A stretch of 64,000 nucleotides of DNA, taken from NCBI GenBank assembly GCA_020403455.1, contig JADBXP010000019.1, forward strand, positions 1 to 64,000, in the 5' to 3' direction. The DNA is from Chitinophagaceae bacterium (lineage in GTDB: Bacteria; Bacteroidota; Bacteroidia; Chitinophagales; Chitinophagaceae). Position 1 is the stretch's first letter. Each line of letters opens with the position of its first letter. Shown here in pieces: positions 1 through 8,126 of the stretch. The position numbers were made by a program, and so were the translations under genes. The notes below the pieces were generated by a model, which was not told the DNA's origin, searched no databases, and saw only the letters and a program-made list of their open reading frames with translations.

Positions 1-183
1 AATTATCTGTTCGCCGGAAGCCATGAAGCTGCAAAAAGAAGTGCCATGCTATATTCCTTACTGGGTACCTGTAAACTACATGGCATAAATCCATTTGAAT
101 GGCTGAGGGATAGCCTCCAAAAAATATATGATCATCCCATTAACAGAATCCACGAACTGCTACCCATCAAAACAAATCAATAG
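1..183 (+). mobile_element. IS66-family transposase, C-terminal end (5' truncated by window)
   Basis: Frame 1 is open from base 1: NYLFAGSHEAAKRSAMLYSLLGTCKLHGINPFEWLRDSLQKIYDHPINRIHELLPIKTNQ-stop, typical of the IS66 transposase C-terminus. Confidence 0.85.
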
Positions 184-247
184 AGAAAAATATCTCTTAA
201 ACCTACATGTAGTTCGCCGGAGGGATACGAAGTAATTAATTATAAAT

Positions 248-1444
248 ATGGTTAAAGTTAAAATATTCGTTTTTTTATTAGTTATTATAACTATAAATCC
301 TTTTTGTTCTACAAAACAAAGAGCTAGGATAATAAATGAGAATGAATTCACAGATTTACCAATTACAGAAAATTTAAAAAAAATACTTTATTTCGGAATT
401 GAAACTAAAGTCGATTCGTCAAATTTCTTAGAAATGGCAGTTCATAGATTGAATTTATCAGATTATGCCGGATGTTTAAATATTATGAAAAAATCTATGA
501 ATCTTGATACTATTTGGTGTAATGGATTTTATGGATTTACAAACCGAGAAAAGGTTCCTATATGTAGAGAATTAGAATATTTGTTTTACAGGATAAACCA
601 ATATAATAATGATTTAGATCCATGGCATGTTAATTTGGTTCCTATTGTAAATCCAGAAGATTCAATGTTTGATTTTTTTACAATGGAAGGAGATTTCTTT
701 ATAGATTATTTTAAATTGACAAATAGAAATAGACCAGAAGAAGTTCTAGTTATAGCGAAAAAGTTAAAGAAAAAATATCCATTAAGTAAACGACTTGATT
801 TTATTATAGCATCTGAAAGTTTAATCTTAGGGGATGAATATTTAGCTTTTAAAATATTTGATAATTTAATTAGTCAAGATTATGCTGTTTTTGAAATAAT
901 AAAGTTTGTATTAAAGAATACTATTTTTTTAAAAAGTACTAATAAAATTATAGATTATACAAATCATTTTCATGAAAGATTTTCAAATTATTTTTTGTTA
1001 AATGATTCTTTGAGAGTCAATAGTATACAAGCAGCAATAGAATATTGCTCCCAAGCAAGCAAAACAGGCTCTCAAAGAGAGTATAGATTAGCAAGATTAT
1101 TTACTGCTAATTTTTTATTAGAAAATGAAGATTATTTTCATTTTGATTCAATTTCAAGTGTTTATTATTCTCAACCATGGGTTGTTAAAATGGATACAAT
1201 TCAAAAGAAAGAGGAAATCTTTTTCAAATATTCACAGTTAAAGAGTTTTTTTAAGCAGAAAAAATTTGACAATGCGTGTTTATTTATCAAAATGAATGTT
1301 GGTAGTATTGACATTTCATTAAATATATTAGATAAAGGAAGTTATAAGGATTTTATCAAGAAATTTTACTTTCAATTTGTGTCAACCGACCTACATGAAT
1401 TTGAGAAAATTTATAAAGATAAATTTGAAGCCTGCTTTGATTAG
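248..1444 (+). CDS. AT-rich predicted lipoprotein, unknown function (possible orphan immunity protein)
   Basis: 398 aa ORF; N-terminal hydrophobic segment with Cys (TINPFCS); very AT-rich compared with the core genes. Confidence 0.6.
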   Translation: MVKVKIFVFLLVIITINPFCSTKQRARIINENEFTDLPITENLKKILYFGIETKVDSSNFLEMAVHRLNLSDYAGCLNIMKKSMNLDTIWCNGFYGFTNREKVPICRELEYLFYRINQYNNDLDPWHVNLVPIVNPEDSMFDFFTMEGDFFIDYFKLTNRNRPEEVLVIAKKLKKKYPLSKRLDFIIASESLILGDEYLAFKIFDNLISQDYAVFEIIKFVLKNTIFLKSTNKIIDYTNHFHERFSNYFLLNDSLRVNSIQAAIEYCSQASKTGSQREYRLARLFTANFLLENEDYFHFDSISSVYYSQPWVVKMDTIQKKEEIFFKYSQLKSFFKQKKFDNACLFIKMNVGSIDISLNILDKGSYKDFIKKFYFQFVSTDLHEFEKIYKDKFEACFD

Positions 1445-1560
1445 ATGGGTGTGCTATTTTTCTAATAAATTTTCAATAAACTAGATAAGACTAAATTATG
1501 TATATTTTATTAGCATAATCATTATTGCATTTCATGTGAAAATGGTTTTTTTGTATATCC

Positions 1561-1760
1561 CACAACCCCAACTCCATACTCACTCTGCTTTTTCCTTCAG
1601 GAAAAAGTAGTAACTTCGGTAAGCACCGATAGCAAGCAGCGTGAAGTTGGCTATTGGGGTAAGCAGATCTTTGAATTACTGAGCAGTCAATAGTGTTCAC
1701 ACTATGGCTGCTGCGAAGTAATCACCGAGACCAACGCCTATAATAGATTTTACCGAGGTA
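1561..1760 (+). repeat. RHS-associated repeat block, copy 1
   Basis: TTTTTCCTTCAGGAAAAAGTAGTARCTTCGGTAAGCACCGATAGCAARCAGCGTGAAG... nearly identical to 3451-3652 and 8386-8565. Confidence 0.9.
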
Positions 1761-1773
1761 ACTGAGCAACCAT

Positions 1774-2886
1774 TTGGGGAATGTACTTGCCACCATTACC
1801 GATAAAAAGCTGCAGGTAAGCACCAACAACAGCAGTACCAGCTACTTTGAAGCGGAAGTACAATCCGTGCAGGATTATTATGCATTCGGTATGCAAATGC
1901 CCGGCAGAAAATCGAGTGGTGGGTATCGGTATGGGTTTAATGGAAAGGAGAATGATAATGTTACAGGTGAAGGTAATTTGGATTTTGGAGTAAGAATTTT
2001 GGATGTGAGATTGGGCAGGTGGTTAAGTGTCGATCCTGCTTTTGGTGAGCTCCCTGGTAGTTCACCTTACTGTTCGTCGTTAGATAATCCGATTATCCTA
2101 GTAGATAAAGATGGTAAATTCCCCATTGTACCATTGCTCCTTAAAATGGCAACTGCCGGTGCCTCTGATTATATGACACAAGTTGCAATGAATTATTTCT
2201 TCAATGACGCTACTAGAGGAGATATTAGTAAATCGGTTGCAACAGAAAATATTAATTTTGTACAAGTTGCCCGTTCAACTGTTGAGGGTGCGATCCCTTG
2301 GAAAACTCCGGGTGGTAAATTGGGTAAAGCTGCAGCAACCGCTCTAGGAGATGTAATTTATAATTATGGGGAATCTTTAGTTAAAAGTAAAGAATATACA
2401 ACTGAACAAGCGGTTACAGATTTTGCAACTGGTTTTATAAGCGATTTGGCAGGAGGCGAGATTGGAGGTCTAATCTCTAAATACGGGGCTAGAGGTTTTG
2501 CAAAAGGCCTATCCAAAATGGGGTTTGATGATAAGAAAATTGAAGAAATTTTAACAGGTGCCGGAACAACTTGGAAAGGGGCAGTTGATTATTCTGATTT
2601 AGATCTTACTGATAAGATGGCACATACAAGGGGGGTTGGTAAAGATTTTACAACTAACCAGAAAGATAAAATAAAAAAATTGAACAAGGACAAGAATAAT
2701 GGGTATCTTAGAAGTGATAAAGATGGAAGTTTTTTGGAGAAAGGAAAAGCGGGTGGAAACAACACTATACAAGCTGAGGTTGATCATAAGCAAGCAAAAA
2801 AACACAAAACAAATCCAGGAACAAATAAATTTAGTAACGCTCAGCTATTATCAAGAAAACAAAATGGTGCGAAAAGTAACAATTAA
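1774..2886 (+). CDS. Orphan RHS core tip with C-terminal HNH/EndoVII-like nuclease toxin domain
   Basis: HLGNVLATITDKK...DYYAFGMQMPGRK...YRYGFNGKENDN...DVRLGRWLSVDPAF RHS core; C-terminus AEVDHKQAKKHKTNPGTNKFSNAQLLSRKQNGAKSNN; no N-terminal RHS region. Confidence 0.8.
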   Translation: MGNVLATITDKKLQVSTNNSSTSYFEAEVQSVQDYYAFGMQMPGRKSSGGYRYGFNGKENDNVTGEGNLDFGVRILDVRLGRWLSVDPAFGELPGSSPYCSSLDNPIILVDKDGKFPIVPLLLKMATAGASDYMTQVAMNYFFNDATRGDISKSVATENINFVQVARSTVEGAIPWKTPGGKLGKAAATALGDVIYNYGESLVKSKEYTTEQAVTDFATGFISDLAGGEIGGLISKYGARGFAKGLSKMGFDDKKIEEILTGAGTTWKGAVDYSDLDLTDKMAHTRGVGKDFTTNQKDKIKKLNKDKNNGYLRSDKDGSFLEKGKAGGNNTIQAEVDHKQAKKHKTNPGTNKFSNAQLLSRKQNGAKSNN

Positions 2887-2888
2887 TT

Positions 2889-3413
2889 ATGCAAGAAAAC
2901 TTTAAAGAATTTAAAAAAATATTAGAGGGTCGTAACGATAAGAAAGCTAAAAAGATATTGTTAGAATATCAACAAGAAAATAAAAAAGAAATTATCGATT
3001 TCATATTTTCCGAAATCAATTCTGATTTAATACAAGATGGACTTATTTTAAAATATTCTGTACACACTTACTTTAGGTTAAAAAGAACGTCTTTAAATGA
3101 TGTCAATCCATTATTTGACTTTGTTACAGAAATTTCAAATATAAATGAAAGTTTATTGGAAGTTCTTGGATATGATAAAATGGTGCCACCAATCGAAGAG
3201 CAAGAAAAAATTATAAAAAAATATTTTCATTTCGGTGATGGTATTGACTACCGCTACTTTTCAGACCCACGTTATGGATTAGCGGCAGCTTGTGCAGGTT
3301 GGGATAAAGAGATAGTTAGAGATTTTTTAAATCATTGTATAGCAACTGGAGATGTACCACTAAAATATGTTTCTGAGAACTCCCTTAAAGGAAAATATGT
3401 AAAGTTGCGATAA
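2889..3413 (+). CDS. Candidate cognate immunity protein of the upstream RHS nuclease tip
   Basis: 174 aa, starts 3 nt after the toxin stop, no signal peptide. Confidence 0.65.
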   Translation: MQENFKEFKKILEGRNDKKAKKILLEYQQENKKEIIDFIFSEINSDLIQDGLILKYSVHTYFRLKRTSLNDVNPLFDFVTEISNINESLLEVLGYDKMVPPIEEQEKIIKKYFHFGDGIDYRYFSDPRYGLAAACAGWDKEIVRDFLNHCIATGDVPLKYVSENSLKGKYVKLR

Positions 3414-3415
3414 AG

Positions 3416-3444
3416 TGAAGTAGTTAAGACTTAATCTGACAGTT
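3416..3444 (+). repeat. Cassette 3' boundary motif, copy 1
   Basis: TGAAGTAGTTAAGACTTAATCTGACAGTT; matches 5584-5612 with 2 differences. Confidence 0.75.
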
Positions 3445-3450
3445 ACATCC

Positions 3451-3652
3451 CCACACTCAAACTCCACTCTCAAACTGCTTTTTCCTTCAGGAAAAAGTAG
3501 TAGCTTCGGTAAGCACCGATAGCAAACAGCGTGAAGTGGGCTATTGGGGCAAACAGATCTTTGAATTACTGAGCAGGCAATAGTGTTCACACTATGACTG
3601 CTGCGAAGTAATCACCGAGACCTACGCCTACAATAGATTTTACCGAGGTAAC
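3451..3652 (+). repeat. RHS-associated repeat block, copy 2
   Basis: Near-identical to 1561-1760 by eye. Confidence 0.9.
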
Positions 3653-3672
3653 TATCCAATCACCTTGGTAAC

Positions 3673-3696
3673 CAGCATGTCCCGACTCTGTCGGGA
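3673..3696 (+). repeat. 24-nt palindromic insertion inside RHS-coding sequence
   Basis: CAGCATGTCCCGACTCTGTCGGGA between codons for HLGN and VLVTISDKK; TCCCGAC-TCT-GTCGGGA hairpin. Confidence 0.75.
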
Positions 3697-3804
3697 GTAT
3701 TAGTTACCATTTCCGATAAAAAGCTGCAGGTAAGCACCAACAACAGCAGCACCAGCTACTTTGAAGCGGAAGTACAATCCGTACAGGATTATTATGCATT
3801 CGGT

Positions 3805-4740
3805 ATGCAAATGCCGGGTAGAAAATTAAGTGGTGGGTATCGGTTTGGGTTTAACAGTATTGAAAAAGCAGATGAGATAAGCGGTACTGGAAACCATTAC
3901 ACAGCTTTGTTTGGAGAATATGACCCACGAATAGGTAGGCGTTGGAACAAAGACCCCAAACCCAATACTTCTTTAAGTGTTTATTCAATGTTCAGCAATA
4001 ACCCTATTTGGTTTAGTGATATTGCATTAGACACACCGACAGTTAAGGAAGCAGCATTAATGTCTAAGTTGGTGTATGGTGATAAACTGACCAAAGAAAA
4101 TCAAGCTGAATTTGATAGGTCTGGGTGGAAATTATCAAATGGTGTACAAGGCTTAGAGTATGAAAAAAAATCTGGTTTTAAGTCTGCTTTATTTGAAAGA
4201 GCAATTAATGGTAAAATAGAATATACACTTGCTTTTGCAGGAACTGAAGATATTGGTAAAGATGGAGTAGCAGATTTGAAGCAAATATTAGGTATGTCAA
4301 AGCAATATAATGAAGCACTAAAAAATGCAAAAGATATTTCTACTGCTTTAGGAGGCAAAGAACTTACATTTACAGGACATTCTTTAGGAGGAGGCTTAGC
4401 AAATGCGTCTGCACTATACACAGGCAAAGCTTCACTTACATTTAATCCTGCTTGGGTTTCTACTGCTACAATGGTTAGATATGGATTGTCCTTTAAGCCA
4501 CAGTCAGGTTTAAGCAATTATGTAATTTTAGGAGAAATTTTAAATAGCGTTCAGCAAGCTGCTAATCCTAATCCCATACCACAAATGAACCTGTTACAAA
4601 ATGTAGGGAAAACACATTATTTATATTCTGCCTTACCATTAGTACCTATTTATGGCACATTAAAAAGCCACTCAATTGATAAAGTAATTGATGAAATTGA
4701 GGATGTAAAAAAATATAATACCGTAAAGGATGGTCAATAA
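3805..4740 (+). CDS. Orphan RHS core tip with class-3 lipase-like toxin domain
   Basis: DYYAFGMQMPGRKLSGGYRFGFNSIEKADE...EYDPRIGRRWNKDPKPNTSLSVYSMFSNNPIWFSD, then LTFTGHSLGGGLANA (GxSxG lipase elbow). RHS frame extends upstream of the listed ATG. Confidence 0.8.
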   Translation: MQMPGRKLSGGYRFGFNSIEKADEISGTGNHYTALFGEYDPRIGRRWNKDPKPNTSLSVYSMFSNNPIWFSDIALDTPTVKEAALMSKLVYGDKLTKENQAEFDRSGWKLSNGVQGLEYEKKSGFKSALFERAINGKIEYTLAFAGTEDIGKDGVADLKQILGMSKQYNEALKNAKDISTALGGKELTFTGHSLGGGLANASALYTGKASLTFNPAWVSTATMVRYGLSFKPQSGLSNYVILGEILNSVQQAANPNPIPQMNLLQNVGKTHYLYSALPLVPIYGTLKSHSIDKVIDEIEDVKKYNTVKDGQ

Positions 4741-5542
4741 AATATTTGTTCTTCTTTTTGGTATTTTATTATTGCACTCCTGCAATACCACAAATTATTT
4801 ACCCGGATTTGATTTTAAACTATTCAGCAATAGCCCAGTTAATAAGCTGGCAACGGCAGTAGAAAAAGAAGACGTAAAAAAAATAAATGAGCTATTAAAA
4901 GACAAGTCTATAAATGTGGATTATAAAGAACCAAAGTTTGGGCACACGTTATTAATGCTTGCAGTTGCTAATAATAAAACTCAATCTGTTGAAGCTCTGC
5001 TCAAGAATAACGCAAATCCAAATTTAACTTCAAAGGGAAATGAAGATAACTCTGTTACGATTGCAGCAGAAAACTATTCTGACGTATGTGATACCGCAAT
5101 GTTAAACCTATTAATTAACTATGGTGGAAATATAAATTTCATTCAACACATTAACAGAGTCGAGAATAGCGGAATGGCTTCAATAGTAAATAGAACTACA
5201 TTGATGATTGCGGTAAGGAATGATTGTTATTTGATAGCAAAATATTTAATTGACAAAGGAGCAAAAATTAATGAGTATACTTATTACGAAGGTTATGGTG
5301 CAATCACAGATGCAATTATTCAAAATAATTTAAAAATTGCGAAATATTTAATTATAGACAAACAAGCCATCATACCGCCGTACATTTTTAAACGGCAAGC
5401 AAATATTAGTTATAAAGGCGAACCTGAAGAATATTTAACCGTTACCGATTTACTGAATGAGCAACCGTATGAAAAAGGAACAGAAAACTATAAATTAAGA
5501 GAAGAAATTATTAGCTATCTAAAAAGTAGAAATTTAAAATAG
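4730..5542 (+). CDS. Ankyrin-repeat lipoprotein, candidate immunity protein for the lipase tip
   Basis: Lipobox-like LLLHSC; several ankyrin-like repeats (GHTLLMLAVANNKTQSVEALLKNNANPN); overlaps the toxin gene by 11 nt. Confidence 0.75.
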   Translation: MVNKIFVLLFGILLLHSCNTTNYLPGFDFKLFSNSPVNKLATAVEKEDVKKINELLKDKSINVDYKEPKFGHTLLMLAVANNKTQSVEALLKNNANPNLTSKGNEDNSVTIAAENYSDVCDTAMLNLLINYGGNINFIQHINRVENSGMASIVNRTTLMIAVRNDCYLIAKYLIDKGAKINEYTYYEGYGAITDAIIQNNLKIAKYLIIDKQAIIPPYIFKRQANISYKGEPEEYLTVTDLLNEQPYEKGTENYKLREEIISYLKSRNLK

Positions 5543-5583
5543 AATTACTCTGCAAAAAAGGCGTTCGGATATTCAAAATAATC

Positions 5584-5612
5584 TGAAGTAGTTAATACTT
5601 AATCTTACAGTT
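5584..5612 (+). repeat. Cassette 3' boundary motif, copy 2
   Basis: TGAAGTAGTTAATACTTAATCTTACAGTT; see 3416-3444. Confidence 0.75.
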
Positions 5613-5743
5613 CCTCTTTCACCCTCATTTCCCCCTGTAAGCAATAATCCTTTCCTGGGTCTTCGCAAAAAGGGGAGGATGCCCTCCAAGTCGCAAAGTG
5701 TCCACCTCCATCGGGCGTATTAGCCCTTTGCCATTTGAAGCGG

Positions 5744-6139
5744 TTATTTTCCAATAAAGGAATAAGGATCCCAAACCTGTAGGCCCTCAATTTTCTTAAA
5801 ATCAGTTGTATTATGGGAAAGCAAAATGCAGTTTTTCACTATAGCTGTGGCTGCAATAATGGCATCAGGTAATTTTATTCGTTTCATTCTTCTAATCTCA
5901 ATAGTTTTATCTGCAACGGCTTCATCTATATATTCGATTGAACTAAGCTGAATAAACGATTCGAGCTGCTCCAGCTCGTATTCTTGCGTGTTAAAACCTA
6001 ACACTTCTATTTTAGATATGATTGAAACCGAGAAACAACTATTAAAATAAATATCTAATTGTTTAGCTGATTTTTCAGGAATTCGATTACTCACATAATC
6101 TATAATTACATTAGAATCCACAAGCATATTCATTTCCAA
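5744..6139 (-). CDS. vapC: PIN-domain toxin (VapC-like), module 1
   Basis: LVDSNVIIDYVSN...LPDAIIAATAIVKNCILLSHNTTDFKKIEGLQVWDPY; upstream antitoxin overlaps 10 nt. Confidence 0.85.
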   Translation of the reverse strand: MEMNMLVDSNVIIDYVSNRIPEKSAKQLDIYFNSCFSVSIISKIEVLGFNTQEYELEQLESFIQLSSIEYIDEAVADKTIEIRRMKRIKLPDAIIAATAIVKNCILLSHNTTDFKKIEGLQVWDPYSFIGK

Positions 6140-6357
6140 CCTTCCCTACTTCGCTTAATTTGGTCCTGTATTTTTTTTCCTGATTCTTTGCTGATAGCAC
6201 CCCTATAGTCGGAAGGCTTTTTTGTACCAGAACGACTAGGCATAACCTCGACCTTTTTTTCTGAGGGCATCTTAATCAATTGATTGGATGCTAATTCTTG
6301 AAGAACCTTCATTGCTTTTTTGCTTACAATATCAATAGTTATGCTTTGCATGCTCAT
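6130..6357 (-). CDS. Antitoxin partner of PIN module 1
   Basis: 75 aa, overlaps the PIN gene; paralogous to the 7071-7277 product. Confidence 0.75.
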   Translation of the reverse strand: MSMQSITIDIVSKKAMKVLQELASNQLIKMPSEKKVEVMPSRSGTKKPSDYRGAISKESGKKIQDQIKRSREGWK

Positions 6358-6532
6358 TAGTTTAAAAATATTTTACCCTTCTTCACAAGTGTCCAGCTTT
6401 CAGAACCAAGCCCAATTATAAATGAGTATACAATTGCGCATAATCAAAATGATAGGTAATCAGCACCAAGCCTAATTCTGCATCCTTATTCAGTACAAAA
6501 GTATTTATTTTTTAAAATGCATGTGTAGTGCT

Positions 6533-6575
6533 TGTATCAGGTATTTATACTCTTTCTAATCCACCACCGGCTACT
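6533..6575. repeat. GTATCAGGTATTTNTACTC...ACCACCGGCTAC repeat, copy 1
   Basis: Shared with 7362-7400; upstream of each PIN/antitoxin pair. Confidence 0.7.
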
Positions 6576-6586
6576 GTAAGTAGGTG

Positions 6587-6671
6587 ATCGAGCCGACGGC
6601 TCTATACCCCTCTCCACTCTCATACCCGTCGTTACACTAACTCCAAAACTAAGCGTTAGAGCATACTCAAA
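6587..6671 (+). repeat. ~85-bp intergenic repeat, copy 1
   Basis: ATCGAGCCGACGGCTCTATACCCCTCTCCACTCTCATACCCGTCGTTAC...; matches 8308-8393. Confidence 0.85.
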
Positions 6672-6678
6672 TAATACC

Positions 6679-7080
6679 CTAATTAGCTTCGAATTCAAAC
6701 GGGTCAATCAATGATAAACCCTTTATTTTTTTGAAGTCAGTCCGATTGTGCGTTATTAGGGTACTTTTACATACAATCGCTGTAGCAGCAATGATGGCAT
6801 CGGGTAGCTTTGTTTTATACACTCTTCTTATACTTATAGCCATATGCTTTACTTCACGCTCCAGGTCTATAATTACAGCATTATTTACAAATCCACTAAG
6901 GATTTTCCAGTCATTTGCATCAGCTGAATCCCAGCAAAGTAGTTCCATTTCTGAAATAACGGAAATAGCGGGTTGTTCGTCTTCTAATATCCGATCTATA
7001 TATTCCGCTGCATTTCTGGGGAACTGATTCTGCAAAAAATAAATGGCAGTATTGGTGTCCCACAAATAATTCATTTCCAA
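6679..7080 (-). CDS. vapC: PIN-domain toxin (VapC-like), module 2
   Basis: LWDTNTAIYFLQN...LPDAIIAATAIVCKSTLITHNRTDFKKIKGLSLIDPFEF. Confidence 0.85.
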   Translation of the reverse strand: MEMNYLWDTNTAIYFLQNQFPRNAAEYIDRILEDEQPAISVISEMELLCWDSADANDWKILSGFVNNAVIIDLEREVKHMAISIRRVYKTKLPDAIIAATAIVCKSTLITHNRTDFKKIKGLSLIDPFEFEAN

Positions 7081-7277
7081 TCGTTGCGTAGTTCATTCAA
7101 TTGATTATCAATATCAGCAATCAATTGTTTTTTCATGGCACCCTTAAGGGATTTCATTTGCGCTGCTTTGTAAACAGTTGGGTTTATTTGCTGCACTTTA
7201 ATCATTTGTTGCAATGCTAAATCATTTAATATCGCAAGGGCCGTATCGTCTAATATTTCTATGGTGATAGTTTGCAT
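7071..7277 (-). CDS. Antitoxin partner of PIN module 2
   Basis: 68 aa MQTITIEILDDTALAILNDLALQQMIKV..., overlaps the PIN gene by 10 nt. Confidence 0.75.
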   Translation of the reverse strand: MQTITIEILDDTALAILNDLALQQMIKVQQINPTVYKAAQMKSLKGAMKKQLIADIDNQLNELRNDWK

Positions 7278-7361
7278 AAAAAAAATTATGATTTAGAACG
7301 GGGCTTTAAATGTCAATAATGCAAAGGTAGTCTTTTCAATAAATTTGTATTGAGTAGTAGT

Positions 7362-7400
7362 ATCAGGTATTTTTACTCGTAAAATACCACCACCGGCTAC
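7362..7400. repeat. GTATCAGGTATTTNTACTC...ACCACCGGCTAC repeat, copy 2
   Basis: See 6533-6575. Confidence 0.7.
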
Positions 7401-7466
7401 ACGTATCAATATGACCAGCTGAACCGCCTGCTGAATACCTGGCAGCGTGTATTCGGTGCTGCATAG
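7395..7466 (+). pseudogene. RHS YD-repeat microfragment
   Basis: Translates GYTYQYDQLNRLLNTWQRVFGAA-stop, typical YD-repeat RHS sequence. Confidence 0.65.
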
Positions 7467-7554
7467 GTAGATACAATCAAAAAGAGTATAATTACTCATG
7501 GTAAATTACCTTAGCAAATTAGTGTTGTTATTATATTTACAATACAATAAAAAA

Positions 7555-8091
7555 ATGGTAAAGAAGGAATTGCTGGTTTTGGCTGTAGAGCATACAATAC
7601 TCAATAAGATTTATCATATCCGAGGACAAAAAGTGATGATTGATGAAGATTTAGCAAGTATGTACCATGTAGAAACCAAGCGTTTAAATGAGCAGGTAAA
7701 GCGAAATTCGAAAAGGTTTCCAAAAGATTTCATGTTTACTATTACACAAAGGGAGTTTGAAAACTTGAAGTCGCAAAATGCGACATCAAGTTGGGGGGGA
7801 AGAAGGAAGCTGCCAAATGCTTTTACAGAGCAAGGAATCGCAATGTTATCCAGTGTTTTGAACAGCGATACGGCTATTGAAGTAAATATTAGAATCATCA
7901 GAGTATTTACTCGACTGCGAGAATATGCACTTACTCATAAAGACATATTGCTTCAACTATCCAAACTTGAAAAGGAAGTAAAAGGAAACAACAAAGACAT
8001 TGAGAATATTTTTATGGTATTGAAGGAAATTTTGGAAAAAGCAAGTAAACCAACTCCCCGAAATAAAATAGGCTTTAAACAGTACGATTAA
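7555..8091 (+). CDS. ORF6N-domain DNA-binding protein
   Basis: KIYHIRGQKVMIDEDLASMYHVETKRLNEQVKRNSKRFPKDFMFTIT...LPNAFTEQGIAMLSSVL; start chosen at the second Met (MVKKELL). Confidence 0.85.
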   Translation: MVKKELLVLAVEHTILNKIYHIRGQKVMIDEDLASMYHVETKRLNEQVKRNSKRFPKDFMFTITQREFENLKSQNATSSWGGRRKLPNAFTEQGIAMLSSVLNSDTAIEVNIRIIRVFTRLREYALTHKDILLQLSKLEKEVKGNNKDIENIFMVLKEILEKASKPTPRNKIGFKQYD

Positions 8092-8126
8092 ATTTTGCAC
8101 CTTACATAATTCCGTCTACTAGTAAA

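Noticed and set aside
5605-5790. 61-aa minus-strand ORF
   Set aside because: Overlaps the end of the PIN toxin and noncoding repeat-like DNA; no domain
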